A stretch of DNA of 64,000 nt, from positions 124,001 to 188,000 of the forward strand of contig NZ_JAHWGT010000006.1 of assembly GCF_020873895.1 (NCBI RefSeq), in the 5' to 3' direction. Below are positions 35,221 to 42,043 of this stretch, one piece after another (positions within the stretch are counted from its first letter, which is position 1; every line of letters begins with the position of its first letter). The notes beneath the pieces were generated by a model. That model had not been told where the DNA came from. It was given only the letters and a program-made list of their open reading frames with translations, and made no database searches. Origin of the DNA: Streptomyces sp. DH12 (GTDB lineage: Bacteria > Actinomycetota > Actinomycetes > Streptomycetales > Streptomycetaceae). The position numbers and the translations under genes were made by a program.

Positions 35221-35445
35221 ATGGCCGCGTCCGCACAGCTCCTGCTCACCGCTCTCTCCAAACAGGTCCCGGGCCCGTCCCCCCGACCCGTCTTCTGCCC
35301 GTTCTCCGGGCCCCTCACCAGCGAACCGCCCCTCGCCGACGCCGCGCCCCTCACCAGCGAACCGCCGATCTACGACGCCACGCCCCTGACCAGCGAACCG
35401 ACCGCCCGCGGCACGGCCGGCGGACCGGAGTCGCCCCGCACGTAG
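35221..35445 (+). CDS. Possible small repeat protein (PLTSEP repeats), function unknown
   Basis: 74 codons with an ATG at 35221 preceded by GGGAGG at a good distance (5 bases). Third codon positions are strongly GC, as in real genes here. Residues 31-60 form a 36-bp/12-residue tandem repeat: PLTSEPPLADAA, PLTSEPPIYDAT, PLTSEP. There is no clear signal peptide and I know no homologue. The exact period in frame favours a translated protein, but its small size and GC-rich surroundings make it uncertain. It ends 106 bp before malQ in the same direction. Confidence 0.4.
   Translation: MAASAQLLLTALSKQVPGPSPRPVFCPFSGPLTSEPPLADAAPLTSEPPIYDATPLTSEPTARGTAGGPESPRT
35311..35400 (+). repeat. 36-bp tandem repeat, two and a half copies
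   Basis: The core CCCCTCACCAGCGAACCG occurs at 35311, 35347 and (one mismatch) 35383, exactly 36 bp apart, with diverged 18-bp spacers. Confidence 0.9.
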
Positions 35446-35551
35446 CACCGCCGACGCACGGGGGCGCCCGACCCGACCCGATCGACGCACGACCGATCGG
35501 CCCGATCGATCCACGACCCGATCGACCCGCCCCCGAGCGCCAGGAGGCCGC

Positions 35552-37660
35552 ATGACCCTCGCCCGGCTCGCAGCACTGCACGGAGTGGCCACGTCCTACT
35601 CCCCGTCCCCGGGCACCACGGTCCCGGTCCCCGAAGCGACCGTGGTCACCGTCCTCGGGGCACTCGACGTCGACGCCACCACCCCCGCGGCGGTCCGCGC
35701 GTCGCTCGCGGCGGCCGAGGAGGCGGCCGCGACGCGGCTGCTGCCGCCCACGGTCGTGGTGTGGCAGGGCGACGAGCCGTCGGGACGCCCCCGGCCGCTC
35801 GCCGCCCTCCCCCCGGGCAGCACGCTGCGCATCACGCTGGAGGACGGCGGCACCGCCGCGTCCCCCGTCGCGTGGGCCGACCTCCCTGCCGGGATCCACG
35901 CCCTGGAGGCGCGGGCGCCCGACGGGCGGACCGGGCGCGCCGCCCTCGTCGTGGCGCCGCCGCGGGTGCCGCGCCCCGCCGCGCCCTGCCACGGCGTGCT
36001 GGTGCAGCTGTACTCGCTGCTGTCCTCCCGCTCCTGGGGCATGGGCGACCTCGGCGACCTGCGCGAGCTCGCCGACTGGGCGGGCCGCTCGCTCGGCTCC
36101 GGCTTCGTCCAGGTCAACCCGCTGCACGCCGCCGTCCCCGGCACCCCGACCGACCCGTCCCCCTACCGCCCCTCCTCCCGCCGCTTCCCCGACCCGGTCC
36201 ACCTGCGGGTGGAGGACGTACCGGAGTACGCCTACGTCACCGGGGCCGCCCGCGCCGAGCTCGACGCGCTCGCCGGGCGGGCCGGGGAGCTGCGCGACGG
36301 CGTCCTGCGCAAGGGCGAGCTGATCGACCGGGACGCGGTGTGGGTGCTGAAGCGGCGCGCCCTGGAGATCGTCGCCGAGGTCCCCCTCGGCCCGGGCCGG
36401 CAGGCCGCGTTCGACGCCTTCCGCTCCGCGCAGGGACAGGCCCTGGAGGACCACGCCACCTGGTGCGCGCTGGTCGAGCGGTACGGGGCCGACCGCGCCC
36501 AGTGGCCGCGGGGGCTGCGCGACGCCCGCTCCGCCGCGACCGCGCGGGCCCGCGAGGAGCTGGCCGACCGCGTCGCCTTCCACCGCCGGCTGGTCTGGCT
36601 CACCGACGGGCAGCTGGCCGCCGCGTCGCGGGCCGCCCGCGAGGCCGGCATGGCCGTGGGCGTCGTGCACGACCTGGCCGTCGGCGTCCACCCGGACGGC
36701 GCCGACGCCTGGGCGCTGGGCGACGCGTACGCGCTCGGCATGTCGGTCGGCGCCCCGCCGGACGCGTTCAACGCGCGCGGCCAGGACTGGGGGCTGCCCC
36801 CGTGGCGTCCCGACGCCCTCGCCGCGTCCGGCTACGCCCCCTACCGCGAGCTGCTGCGGTCGCTGCTGCGGCACGCGGGCGCGCTGCGCATCGACCACGT
36901 CATGGGCCTGTTCCGGCTGTGGTGGGTGCCGGCGGGGCTGCCGCCGACGGAGGGCACGTACGTCCGGTACGACGCCGACGCCATGCTCGCCGTCCTCGCC
37001 CTGGAGGCCCACCGCGCGGGCGCCGCCGTGATCGGCGAGGACCTCGGCACGGTCGAGCCGGGCGTCCGCGAAGCGCTGGAGCGGCGGGGCGTGCTCGGCA
37101 CGTCCGTCCTGTGGTTCGAACGCGACTGGGAGGGCGACCGGCGCCCCCTGCCGCCGGAGGCGTGGCGGGAGGGCTGCGTCGCCACCGCCACCACGCACGA
37201 CCTGCCGTCCACGGCCGCCCGGCTCAGCGGCGAACACGTCGACCTGCGCCACCGCCTGGGCCTGCTGACCCGGCCGCTGGCCGAGGAGCGCGCCGAGGAC
37301 GCCCGGGACGTCGCCGAGTGGCTGGCGTACCTGCGCGGGCTCGGTCTGCTCGACGCGGACGCCGGGCGCGACGAGGAGGCGGAGGTCCGCGCGGTGTACC
37401 GCTTCCTGCGCCGCACGCCGGCCCGCATGACGGGCGTGTGGCTGCCGGACGCGGTGGGGGACCGGCGCCCGCAGAACCTGCCCGGCACCTGGGACCAGTA
37501 CCCGAACTGGCGGCTGCCGCTCGCCGGGGCGGACGGCCGCCCGCTCACCCTGGAGGAGCTCGCCGCCTCGCCCCGGCTGCGCGCGCTCATGGCGGAGCTG
37601 GACGCGGCCGGCGCCCCCGGGCGGCCGCCTACGGCACCCCCGGGCGCGCGGGGCGACTAG
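35552..37660 (+). CDS. malQ: 4-alpha-glucanotransferase (amylomaltase)
   Basis: 702 residues, normal for actinobacterial MalQ. An N-terminal beta-rich domain (about 1-145) precedes the GH77 barrel. Landmarks: DPSPYRPSSRRFPDPVHL for substrate binding, nucleophile D448 in LRIDHVMGLFRLWWVP, acid/base E496 in GEDLGTV, and transition-state stabiliser D550 in TTHDLPS. It transfers alpha-1,4-glucan segments between maltodextrins in glycogen and maltose metabolism in the cytoplasm. AGGAGG lies 4 bases before the ATG. The next gene follows after 20 bp but seems to carry its own leaderless start. Confidence 0.95.
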   Translation: MTLARLAALHGVATSYSPSPGTTVPVPEATVVTVLGALDVDATTPAAVRASLAAAEEAAATRLLPPTVVVWQGDEPSGRPRPLAALPPGSTLRITLEDGGTAASPVAWADLPAGIHALEARAPDGRTGRAALVVAPPRVPRPAAPCHGVLVQLYSLLSSRSWGMGDLGDLRELADWAGRSLGSGFVQVNPLHAAVPGTPTDPSPYRPSSRRFPDPVHLRVEDVPEYAYVTGAARAELDALAGRAGELRDGVLRKGELIDRDAVWVLKRRALEIVAEVPLGPGRQAAFDAFRSAQGQALEDHATWCALVERYGADRAQWPRGLRDARSAATARAREELADRVAFHRRLVWLTDGQLAAASRAAREAGMAVGVVHDLAVGVHPDGADAWALGDAYALGMSVGAPPDAFNARGQDWGLPPWRPDALAASGYAPYRELLRSLLRHAGALRIDHVMGLFRLWWVPAGLPPTEGTYVRYDADAMLAVLALEAHRAGAAVIGEDLGTVEPGVREALERRGVLGTSVLWFERDWEGDRRPLPPEAWREGCVATATTHDLPSTAARLSGEHVDLRHRLGLLTRPLAEERAEDARDVAEWLAYLRGLGLLDADAGRDEEAEVRAVYRFLRRTPARMTGVWLPDAVGDRRPQNLPGTWDQYPNWRLPLAGADGRPLTLEELAASPRLRALMAELDAAGAPGRPPTAPPGARGD

Positions 37661-37680
37661 GCGTTCGCTACGTTTGCTCC

Positions 37681-37917
37681 GTGGACAAGAAGAACGCCCT
37701 GCGCGCCGGCACCGTCGCGGCCGGTACGACGCTGATGATGCTGCTCCTGTCGTCCCCCGCGCTCGCGCTCATCCGCGACGACGGCGACGACCCGGGTTCC
37801 GGCCTGTCCGTCGTCGAGACGCTCGGCCTGTACGTGGTCGCGCCGATCGCGCTGTTCGCGGTCATCGCGGGCCTCGTCATGGTCCTCGACCGGTCGAAGA
37901 AGCAGCAGCAGGGCTGA
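37681..37917 (+). CDS. Small membrane protein, function unknown
   Basis: 78 residues from a GTG at 37681. It has a signal-like first segment (GTVAAGTTLMMLLLSSPALA), a short acidic loop (RDDGDDPGSG) and a second span (GLYVVAPIALFAVIAGLVMVL) ending in a basic Lys/Gln tail. There is no ribosome site; instead TACGTT at 37669-37674 lies 6 bases before the GTG, suggesting a -10 box and leaderless transcript. The two spans imply N-out/C-in after cleavage or a hairpin. Function is unknown. Confidence 0.8.
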   Translation: MDKKNALRAGTVAAGTTLMMLLLSSPALALIRDDGDDPGSGLSVVETLGLYVVAPIALFAVIAGLVMVLDRSKKQQQG

Positions 37918-37938
37918 CGCCGACCCCCGTTCTTCCGG

Positions 37939-37978
37939 GGCGCCGCGCCACGGGGTGACCACCCCGCCGCGCGGCGCC
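37939..37978. terminator. Bidirectional terminator between small membrane protein and MarR genes
   Basis: Nested inverted repeat: outer arms GGCGCCGCGC/GCGCGGCGCC (10 bp) and inner arms CGGGGT/ACCCCG (6 bp) with 2-base mismatches between and a 4-base loop. It lies 21 bp after one stop and 65 bp from the convergent one. Confidence 0.8.
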
Positions 37979-38043
37979 TCGTCATGTCCGCGTACGGACG
38001 CGGCCGCGCGCGCCCGCCGCCCGCGCCCTCCCCGCCGCGCGCC

Positions 38044-38610
38044 CTATCCGGCCGTCGCGCCGAGCAGCCGGCGCAGCAGCACGGCCAGCTCCCGCGCCTC
38101 CCGCTCGTCGAGCGCCGCCTCCAGGGCCTCGCGCTGTACGGCCAGACCGGCCGCCACCGCCCCGTCCACGACCTCCAGGCCCCGGTCGCTGAGGGTCACC
38201 CGCAGCGCGCGCCGGTCGTGCGGGTCGGGGCTGCGGCCGAGCAGCCCGGCCCGCTCCAGCCTGTCCAGCCGGCCCGTCATGCCGCCGGTCGTCAGCATCA
38301 GCGTGTCCGACAGCTGGCGCGGGGAGAGCGTGTACGGCTCGCCGGAGCGGCGCAGGGTCGCCAGCACGTCGAACTCGCCGCGTGAGACGCCGAAGGGCGC
38401 GTAGGCCCGGTCCATCCGCTCGCCCATCGCGTGCGCCAGCCGGTACACCCGGCCGAAGACCGCCATCGGCAGCGTCTCCAGGTCGGGGCGTACGGCCGCC
38501 CACTGCGCGGTGATCGCGTCGACCGGGTCCACGGGGGCGCCGGGGTCCGCGGAGGCGTCGGCCTCCGCCGGCGCCTGGGGGTCCGGTACGGGGGTGGGGC
38601 TTGCGTTCAT
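38044..38610 (-). CDS. MarR-family transcriptional regulator
   Basis: 188 residues from the ATG at 38610 (GGAAG about 9 bases upstream); an ATG at 38646 would add 12 residues without a ribosome site. After a disordered Pro/Ala N-terminus of about 35 residues comes the winged helix: LSPRQLSDTLMLTTGGMTGR recognition region, then the wing LLGRSPDPHDRRALRVTL. It is divergent from the EamA exporter gene and separated from it by a near-perfect 42-bp palindrome, so it most likely represses the exporter and itself until a ligand binds. Confidence 0.92.
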   Translation of the reverse strand: MNASPTPVPDPQAPAEADASADPGAPVDPVDAITAQWAAVRPDLETLPMAVFGRVYRLAHAMGERMDRAYAPFGVSRGEFDVLATLRRSGEPYTLSPRQLSDTLMLTTGGMTGRLDRLERAGLLGRSPDPHDRRALRVTLSDRGLEVVDGAVAAGLAVQREALEAALDEREARELAVLLRRLLGATAG

Positions 38611-38684
38611 GACGGCAGTCTTCCGCCGCGGCCCCTTCGCTCGCAAGCAAGCATCACGCCGGTGAGAATTCCGGAAACAAGTAG

Positions 38685-38726
38685 CTTGGCAATAATTAGC
38701 TTAGGAGTAAGCTAGTTACTGCCAAG
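38685..38726. promoter_or_regulatory. Large palindromic operator between marR-type and EamA genes
   Basis: Two 19-base arms (CTTGGCAATAATTAGCTTA and TAAGCTAGTTACTGCCAAG) pair at 17 of 19 positions around a 4-base centre GGAG. The segment is AT-rich in a GC-rich region and contains TTGGCA elements on both strands, so the operator overlaps the divergent promoters. Confidence 0.85.
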
Positions 38727-38747
38727 CCAACTGATCGGAGGGTCGCC

Positions 38748-39680
38748 ATGCCGTCCCGCGCCGCCGTCGTCGCCGTGACCGCGCTCGCCCCGGTGTCCTG
38801 GGGCACGACCTACGCCGTTACCACCGAGTTCCTGCCACCGGACCGGCCGCTGTTCACCGGGCTGATGCGGGCGCTGCCCGCCGGTCTCGCCCTCCTGGCG
38901 CTGACCCGCGCGCTGCCGCGCGGCGCCTGGTGGTGGCGGTCGGCCGTGCTGGGCGCGCTGAACATCGGCGCCTTCTTCCCGCTGTTGTTCCTCGCCGCGT
39001 ACCGGCTGCCGGGCGGGGTCGCCGCGGTGGTCGGCTCCGTCGGACCGCTGTTCGTGGTCGGCCTGGCGACGGTGCTCCTGGGTGAGCGGCCCACCGTCCG
39101 GGCCCTGCTGGCGGCGAGCGCGGCGGCGTTCGGGGTGAGTCTCGTGGTGCTCTCGGCGGGGGCGGCCTTCGACCTGGTCGGGGTGGTGGCCGGGCTCGCC
39201 TCGTCGGCGTCCATGTCCGTCGGCACGGTCCTCACCAAGCGGTGGGGCCGGCCCGCGGGGACGGGGCCGCTGGCGATGACCGGCTGGCAGCTCACCGCGG
39301 GCGGGCTGGTCATCGCGCCGGTCGCCTTCCTGGTGGAGGGGGCGCCACCCGCGCTCGACGGGGGCGCGCTCCTCGGCTACGCGTACCTGGCGCTGGCGAA
39401 CACGGCGGTCGCCTACTGGCTGTGGTTCCGCGGCATCGGACGCCTCACCGCCACCTCCGTGACCCTGCTCGGCCCGCTCTCGCCGCTCACCGCCGCCGTC
39501 GTGGGCTGGGCGGCGCTCGGCCAGTCCCTCGGGCCGGTGCAACTGCTGGGCATGGCCGTGGCGTTCGCCGCGACCGTGGCCGGGCAGCTCGCCCCGCGCA
39601 CCGCCCGACCATTCAGTTCATCTGAAAGGAAGGGTGAGGAGGTTTCGATGGACCTTACCGTTCCGGCGGTGCGACGGTAG
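38748..39680 (+). CDS. EamA-family (DMT) transporter
   Basis: 310 residues, about ten hydrophobic segments in two EamA repeats (first: SWGTTYAVTTEFL to VLLGERP; second: ASSASMSVGTVLTKRWG to TAAVVGWAALGQSL). GGAGGG stands 5-6 bases before the ATG. The final 20 residues (after RPFSSSERKG) are charged and not membrane-like. Probable drug or metabolite exporter in the cytoplasmic membrane, controlled by the divergent MarR protein. A second EamA gene follows 52 bp downstream. Confidence 0.92.
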   Translation: MPSRAAVVAVTALAPVSWGTTYAVTTEFLPPDRPLFTGLMRALPAGLALLALTRALPRGAWWWRSAVLGALNIGAFFPLLFLAAYRLPGGVAAVVGSVGPLFVVGLATVLLGERPTVRALLAASAAAFGVSLVVLSAGAAFDLVGVVAGLASSASMSVGTVLTKRWGRPAGTGPLAMTGWQLTAGGLVIAPVAFLVEGAPPALDGGALLGYAYLALANTAVAYWLWFRGIGRLTATSVTLLGPLSPLTAAVVGWAALGQSLGPVQLLGMAVAFAATVAGQLAPRTARPFSSSERKGEEVSMDLTVPAVRR

Positions 39681-39732
39681 GACCCGCGAACGACGAACCC
39701 GGCCGTGCGGGCCGGAGAGGGGCGGGACGAGC

Positions 39733-40716
39733 GTGGCACTCACCGACCGGGCCGGTACGAGGCGGCGACCCGAGGAGGCGGCGGTCCGGGGTCCGGCCGC
39801 CCCGGCCACCGCCCCGCGGGTGGTTGCCGGGGCGGCGGTGGCCGGGGTGCTGCTCGCCGCGCTCGCGACCCTCGTGTGGTCGGGGAGCTTCGTCGCGGCC
39901 CGCGCGCTCGGCGCCACCGTCCCACCCGTCCAGGCGGCGTTCTGGCGGTGGGCCGTCGCCCTGGCGGTGGTCGCGCCGTTCGGCGCGCGGGCCGCGTGGC
40001 GGCAACGGGCCCTCCTGCGCCGCCACCCCGGCTGGCTGCTGCTCGCCTCCCTGCTGGGCGTCACCGTCTACAACACCCTCGTCCACCAGGCCGGGACGAC
40101 CACGCCCGCCGGCACCATGGGCCTGGTCATGGCCGCCTCCCCGGTGCTCATGGCGCTGTACGAGCGGCTCGGCGGCGCCCGGCTCGGGGCGCGCCGCACC
40201 ACCGGGACGCTGGTGGCCTGCGGCGGCGTGGCGCTCCTGCTCGGCGCCCGGCCCGGGGCGGAGCCGCCGGGCCCCGCGGACCTGTGGATCGTCGCCGCGG
40301 CGGTCTGCTTCGGCTCGTACAGCGCGCTCCTGCGCCGCCGCCCGGCCGGACTGGGCGGGCCCGCGCTGCTCTTCACGACCTTCGCCCTCGGGACGCTCCT
40401 GCTGCTGCCGGTGTACGCGGTCGACGTCACCCTGCGCGGCGGGTTCCCGGCCACGCCCGGCACGGTGGGACCGCTGCTGTACCTGGGCGTGTTCTCCTCC
40501 GCCGTGGCCTTCTTCGCCTGGAACCGGGCCGTGCAGCTGATCGGCGCGGCCCGCGCCGGCGTCGTGTACTACCTCCAGCCGCTGGGCGTGGCGCTCCTCG
40601 CGTACCTGCTGCTCGACGAGGTGCCGGGGCCGGTGGGCCTGGCGGCCATGGCGCTGGTGCTCGGCGGCGTCGCCCTCGGCGCCGCGCCCGGAGCGCCGCG
40701 CCGCCGCGCCCGGTAG
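39733..40716 (+). CDS. EamA-family (DMT) transporter, second copy
   Basis: 327 residues from a GTG at 39733. After a 35-residue charged N-terminus there are ten spans in two EamA repeats (TLVWSGSFVAARALGATVPP; AAVCFGSYSALLRRRP), ending in GPVGLAAMALVLGGVALG. The sequence is distant from the first copy beyond the family pattern, so it is not a recent duplicate. A reading from 39634 would overlap the first gene and is rejected. Likely co-transcribed with the upstream EamA gene. Substrate unknown. Confidence 0.88.
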   Translation: MALTDRAGTRRRPEEAAVRGPAAPATAPRVVAGAAVAGVLLAALATLVWSGSFVAARALGATVPPVQAAFWRWAVALAVVAPFGARAAWRQRALLRRHPGWLLLASLLGVTVYNTLVHQAGTTTPAGTMGLVMAASPVLMALYERLGGARLGARRTTGTLVACGGVALLLGARPGAEPPGPADLWIVAAAVCFGSYSALLRRRPAGLGGPALLFTTFALGTLLLLPVYAVDVTLRGGFPATPGTVGPLLYLGVFSSAVAFFAWNRAVQLIGAARAGVVYYLQPLGVALLAYLLLDEVPGPVGLAAMALVLGGVALGAAPGAPRRRAR

Positions 40717-40816
40717 CGCACCGCGCCGCCCCGTACCGCCGCCCCCTACCGCCGCGGCCCCCGGCCGCCGTCGGGCGCCGCGCCCGCGGGGCGGACGGCC
40801 CGGTAGGTTGCGTCCC

Positions 40817-41749
40817 ATGACCGAGTGGGACATCCGCAAGCTCCGCGTCCTGCGCACGCTGCGCGACCGGGGGACGGTGACCGCGACCGCCCGGACCCTG
40901 CTCATGACCCCCTCGGCCGTCTCCCAGCAACTGTCCGGGCTCTCGCGCCAACTGGGCGTCGAGCTGCTGGAGGCGGACGGGCGCCGGGTGCGGCTCACCG
41001 CCGCCGCGCACCTCGTCCTGCGGCACGCGGAGGCGGTCTTCGCCCAGTTGGAGCGCGCCGACGCCGAGCTGGCCGAGCACGTGCGGGGCGAGGTGGGCGA
41101 GGTGCGGGTCGGGGCGTTCTCCACGGCCGTACCGGCCCTGGTGGTGCCCGCCGTGCGGCGGCTGCGCGGGACGCGCCCCGGGCTGGAGGTGCGGGTGCGG
41201 GAGGCCGAGGCGGCGGAGGCGTACACGCTGCTGTCGGCCGGCGAGGTGGACCTCGCGCTGTCGCTCGCCGCGCACGCGCCGACCGCGCGGGACGCCCGCT
41301 TCACTCGGGTGCCGCTGCTGGCGGACCCGCTCGACGTGGCGCTGCCGGCGGACCACCGGCTCGTGGCGCGGGCGGGGCTGCGCCTGGCGGACCTGGCCGG
41401 TGAGCGGTGGATCTTCGGCGGCAGCGGGCCCTGGTCGGAGATCACGACGGCGGCGTGCGAGGCGGCCGGGTTCGTCCCGGAGCGGGCGCACTCCGCGGCG
41501 GGGTGGACGGCGATCCTCGCCATGGTCGGCGCCGGCATGGGGGTGGCGCTGGTCCCGCGCATGGCCGCCGCCGACCGGGTGCCGGGGGTCGTGGTCCGGG
41601 GGCTCGCCCCGCGGCCGCCCCGCCGCCACGTGGTCGCCGCGGTGCGGCGCGGCGCGGAGGACGGCGCCGCGGTCAGCCATCTGCTGGACACCCTGCGCGC
41701 GGTGGCTCGCGAACGCGACGGACACGGCGCCCCCGCCCCACCGCCCTGA
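40817..41749 (+). CDS. LysR-family transcriptional regulator
   Basis: 310 residues. N-terminal winged helix (LRTLRDRGTVTATARTLLMT, PSAVSQQLSGLSRQLG) and a periplasmic-binding-protein-like effector domain (VRVGAFSTAVPALVVPAVRR; MVGAGMGVALVPRM). No ribosome site precedes the ATG at 40817; TAGGTT at 40804-40809, 7 bases upstream, looks like a -10 for a leaderless message. It follows the second EamA gene by 100 bp; whether it controls it is unknown. Target not visible. Confidence 0.92.
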   Translation: MTEWDIRKLRVLRTLRDRGTVTATARTLLMTPSAVSQQLSGLSRQLGVELLEADGRRVRLTAAAHLVLRHAEAVFAQLERADAELAEHVRGEVGEVRVGAFSTAVPALVVPAVRRLRGTRPGLEVRVREAEAAEAYTLLSAGEVDLALSLAAHAPTARDARFTRVPLLADPLDVALPADHRLVARAGLRLADLAGERWIFGGSGPWSEITTAACEAAGFVPERAHSAAGWTAILAMVGAGMGVALVPRMAAADRVPGVVVRGLAPRPPRRHVVAAVRRGAEDGAAVSHLLDTLRAVARERDGHGAPAPPP

Positions 41750-42043
41750 CGCCCGCGCCCACCGGCCGCGGGCGCGGGCCGGCTCACCGCCCCACCGCCC
41801 GACGGCGCGGCCTCACCGCGTGGGCTGACCCCTGGTGCCGCTCGACGGCACGGGCGCACCGCCCGACGACATGGCCATGCCGCCCCGCCGCCCGACGGCA
41901 CGGCCCCACCGCCCCACGGCAGGGCCTACCGCCCTCACGACGCGGGGCCGCCCCCCGCCGACCGGGTCGGCGGGGGGCGGCCCCCGGGGTCCGGGTCGGG
42001 GGCGCCCCGCGCGCGTGCCGCGCGCCGCCCCCGACCGCGGCCG
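41750..42043. other. Gene-free region between convergent LysR and pepN genes
   Basis: 294 bases. 41750-41940 is made of degenerate GC-rich units around CACCGCCCGACGGCACGG. A very strong hairpin follows at 41944-41984. No supported gene. Confidence 0.7.
41944..41984. terminator. Bidirectional terminator, 20-bp perfect stem
   Basis: Arms 41944-41963 and 41965-41984 are perfectly complementary (GGGGCCGCCC...CCGACC against its reverse complement) around a single base, so the real loop is 3-5 bases. It serves the convergent LysR and pepN genes. Confidence 0.85.
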
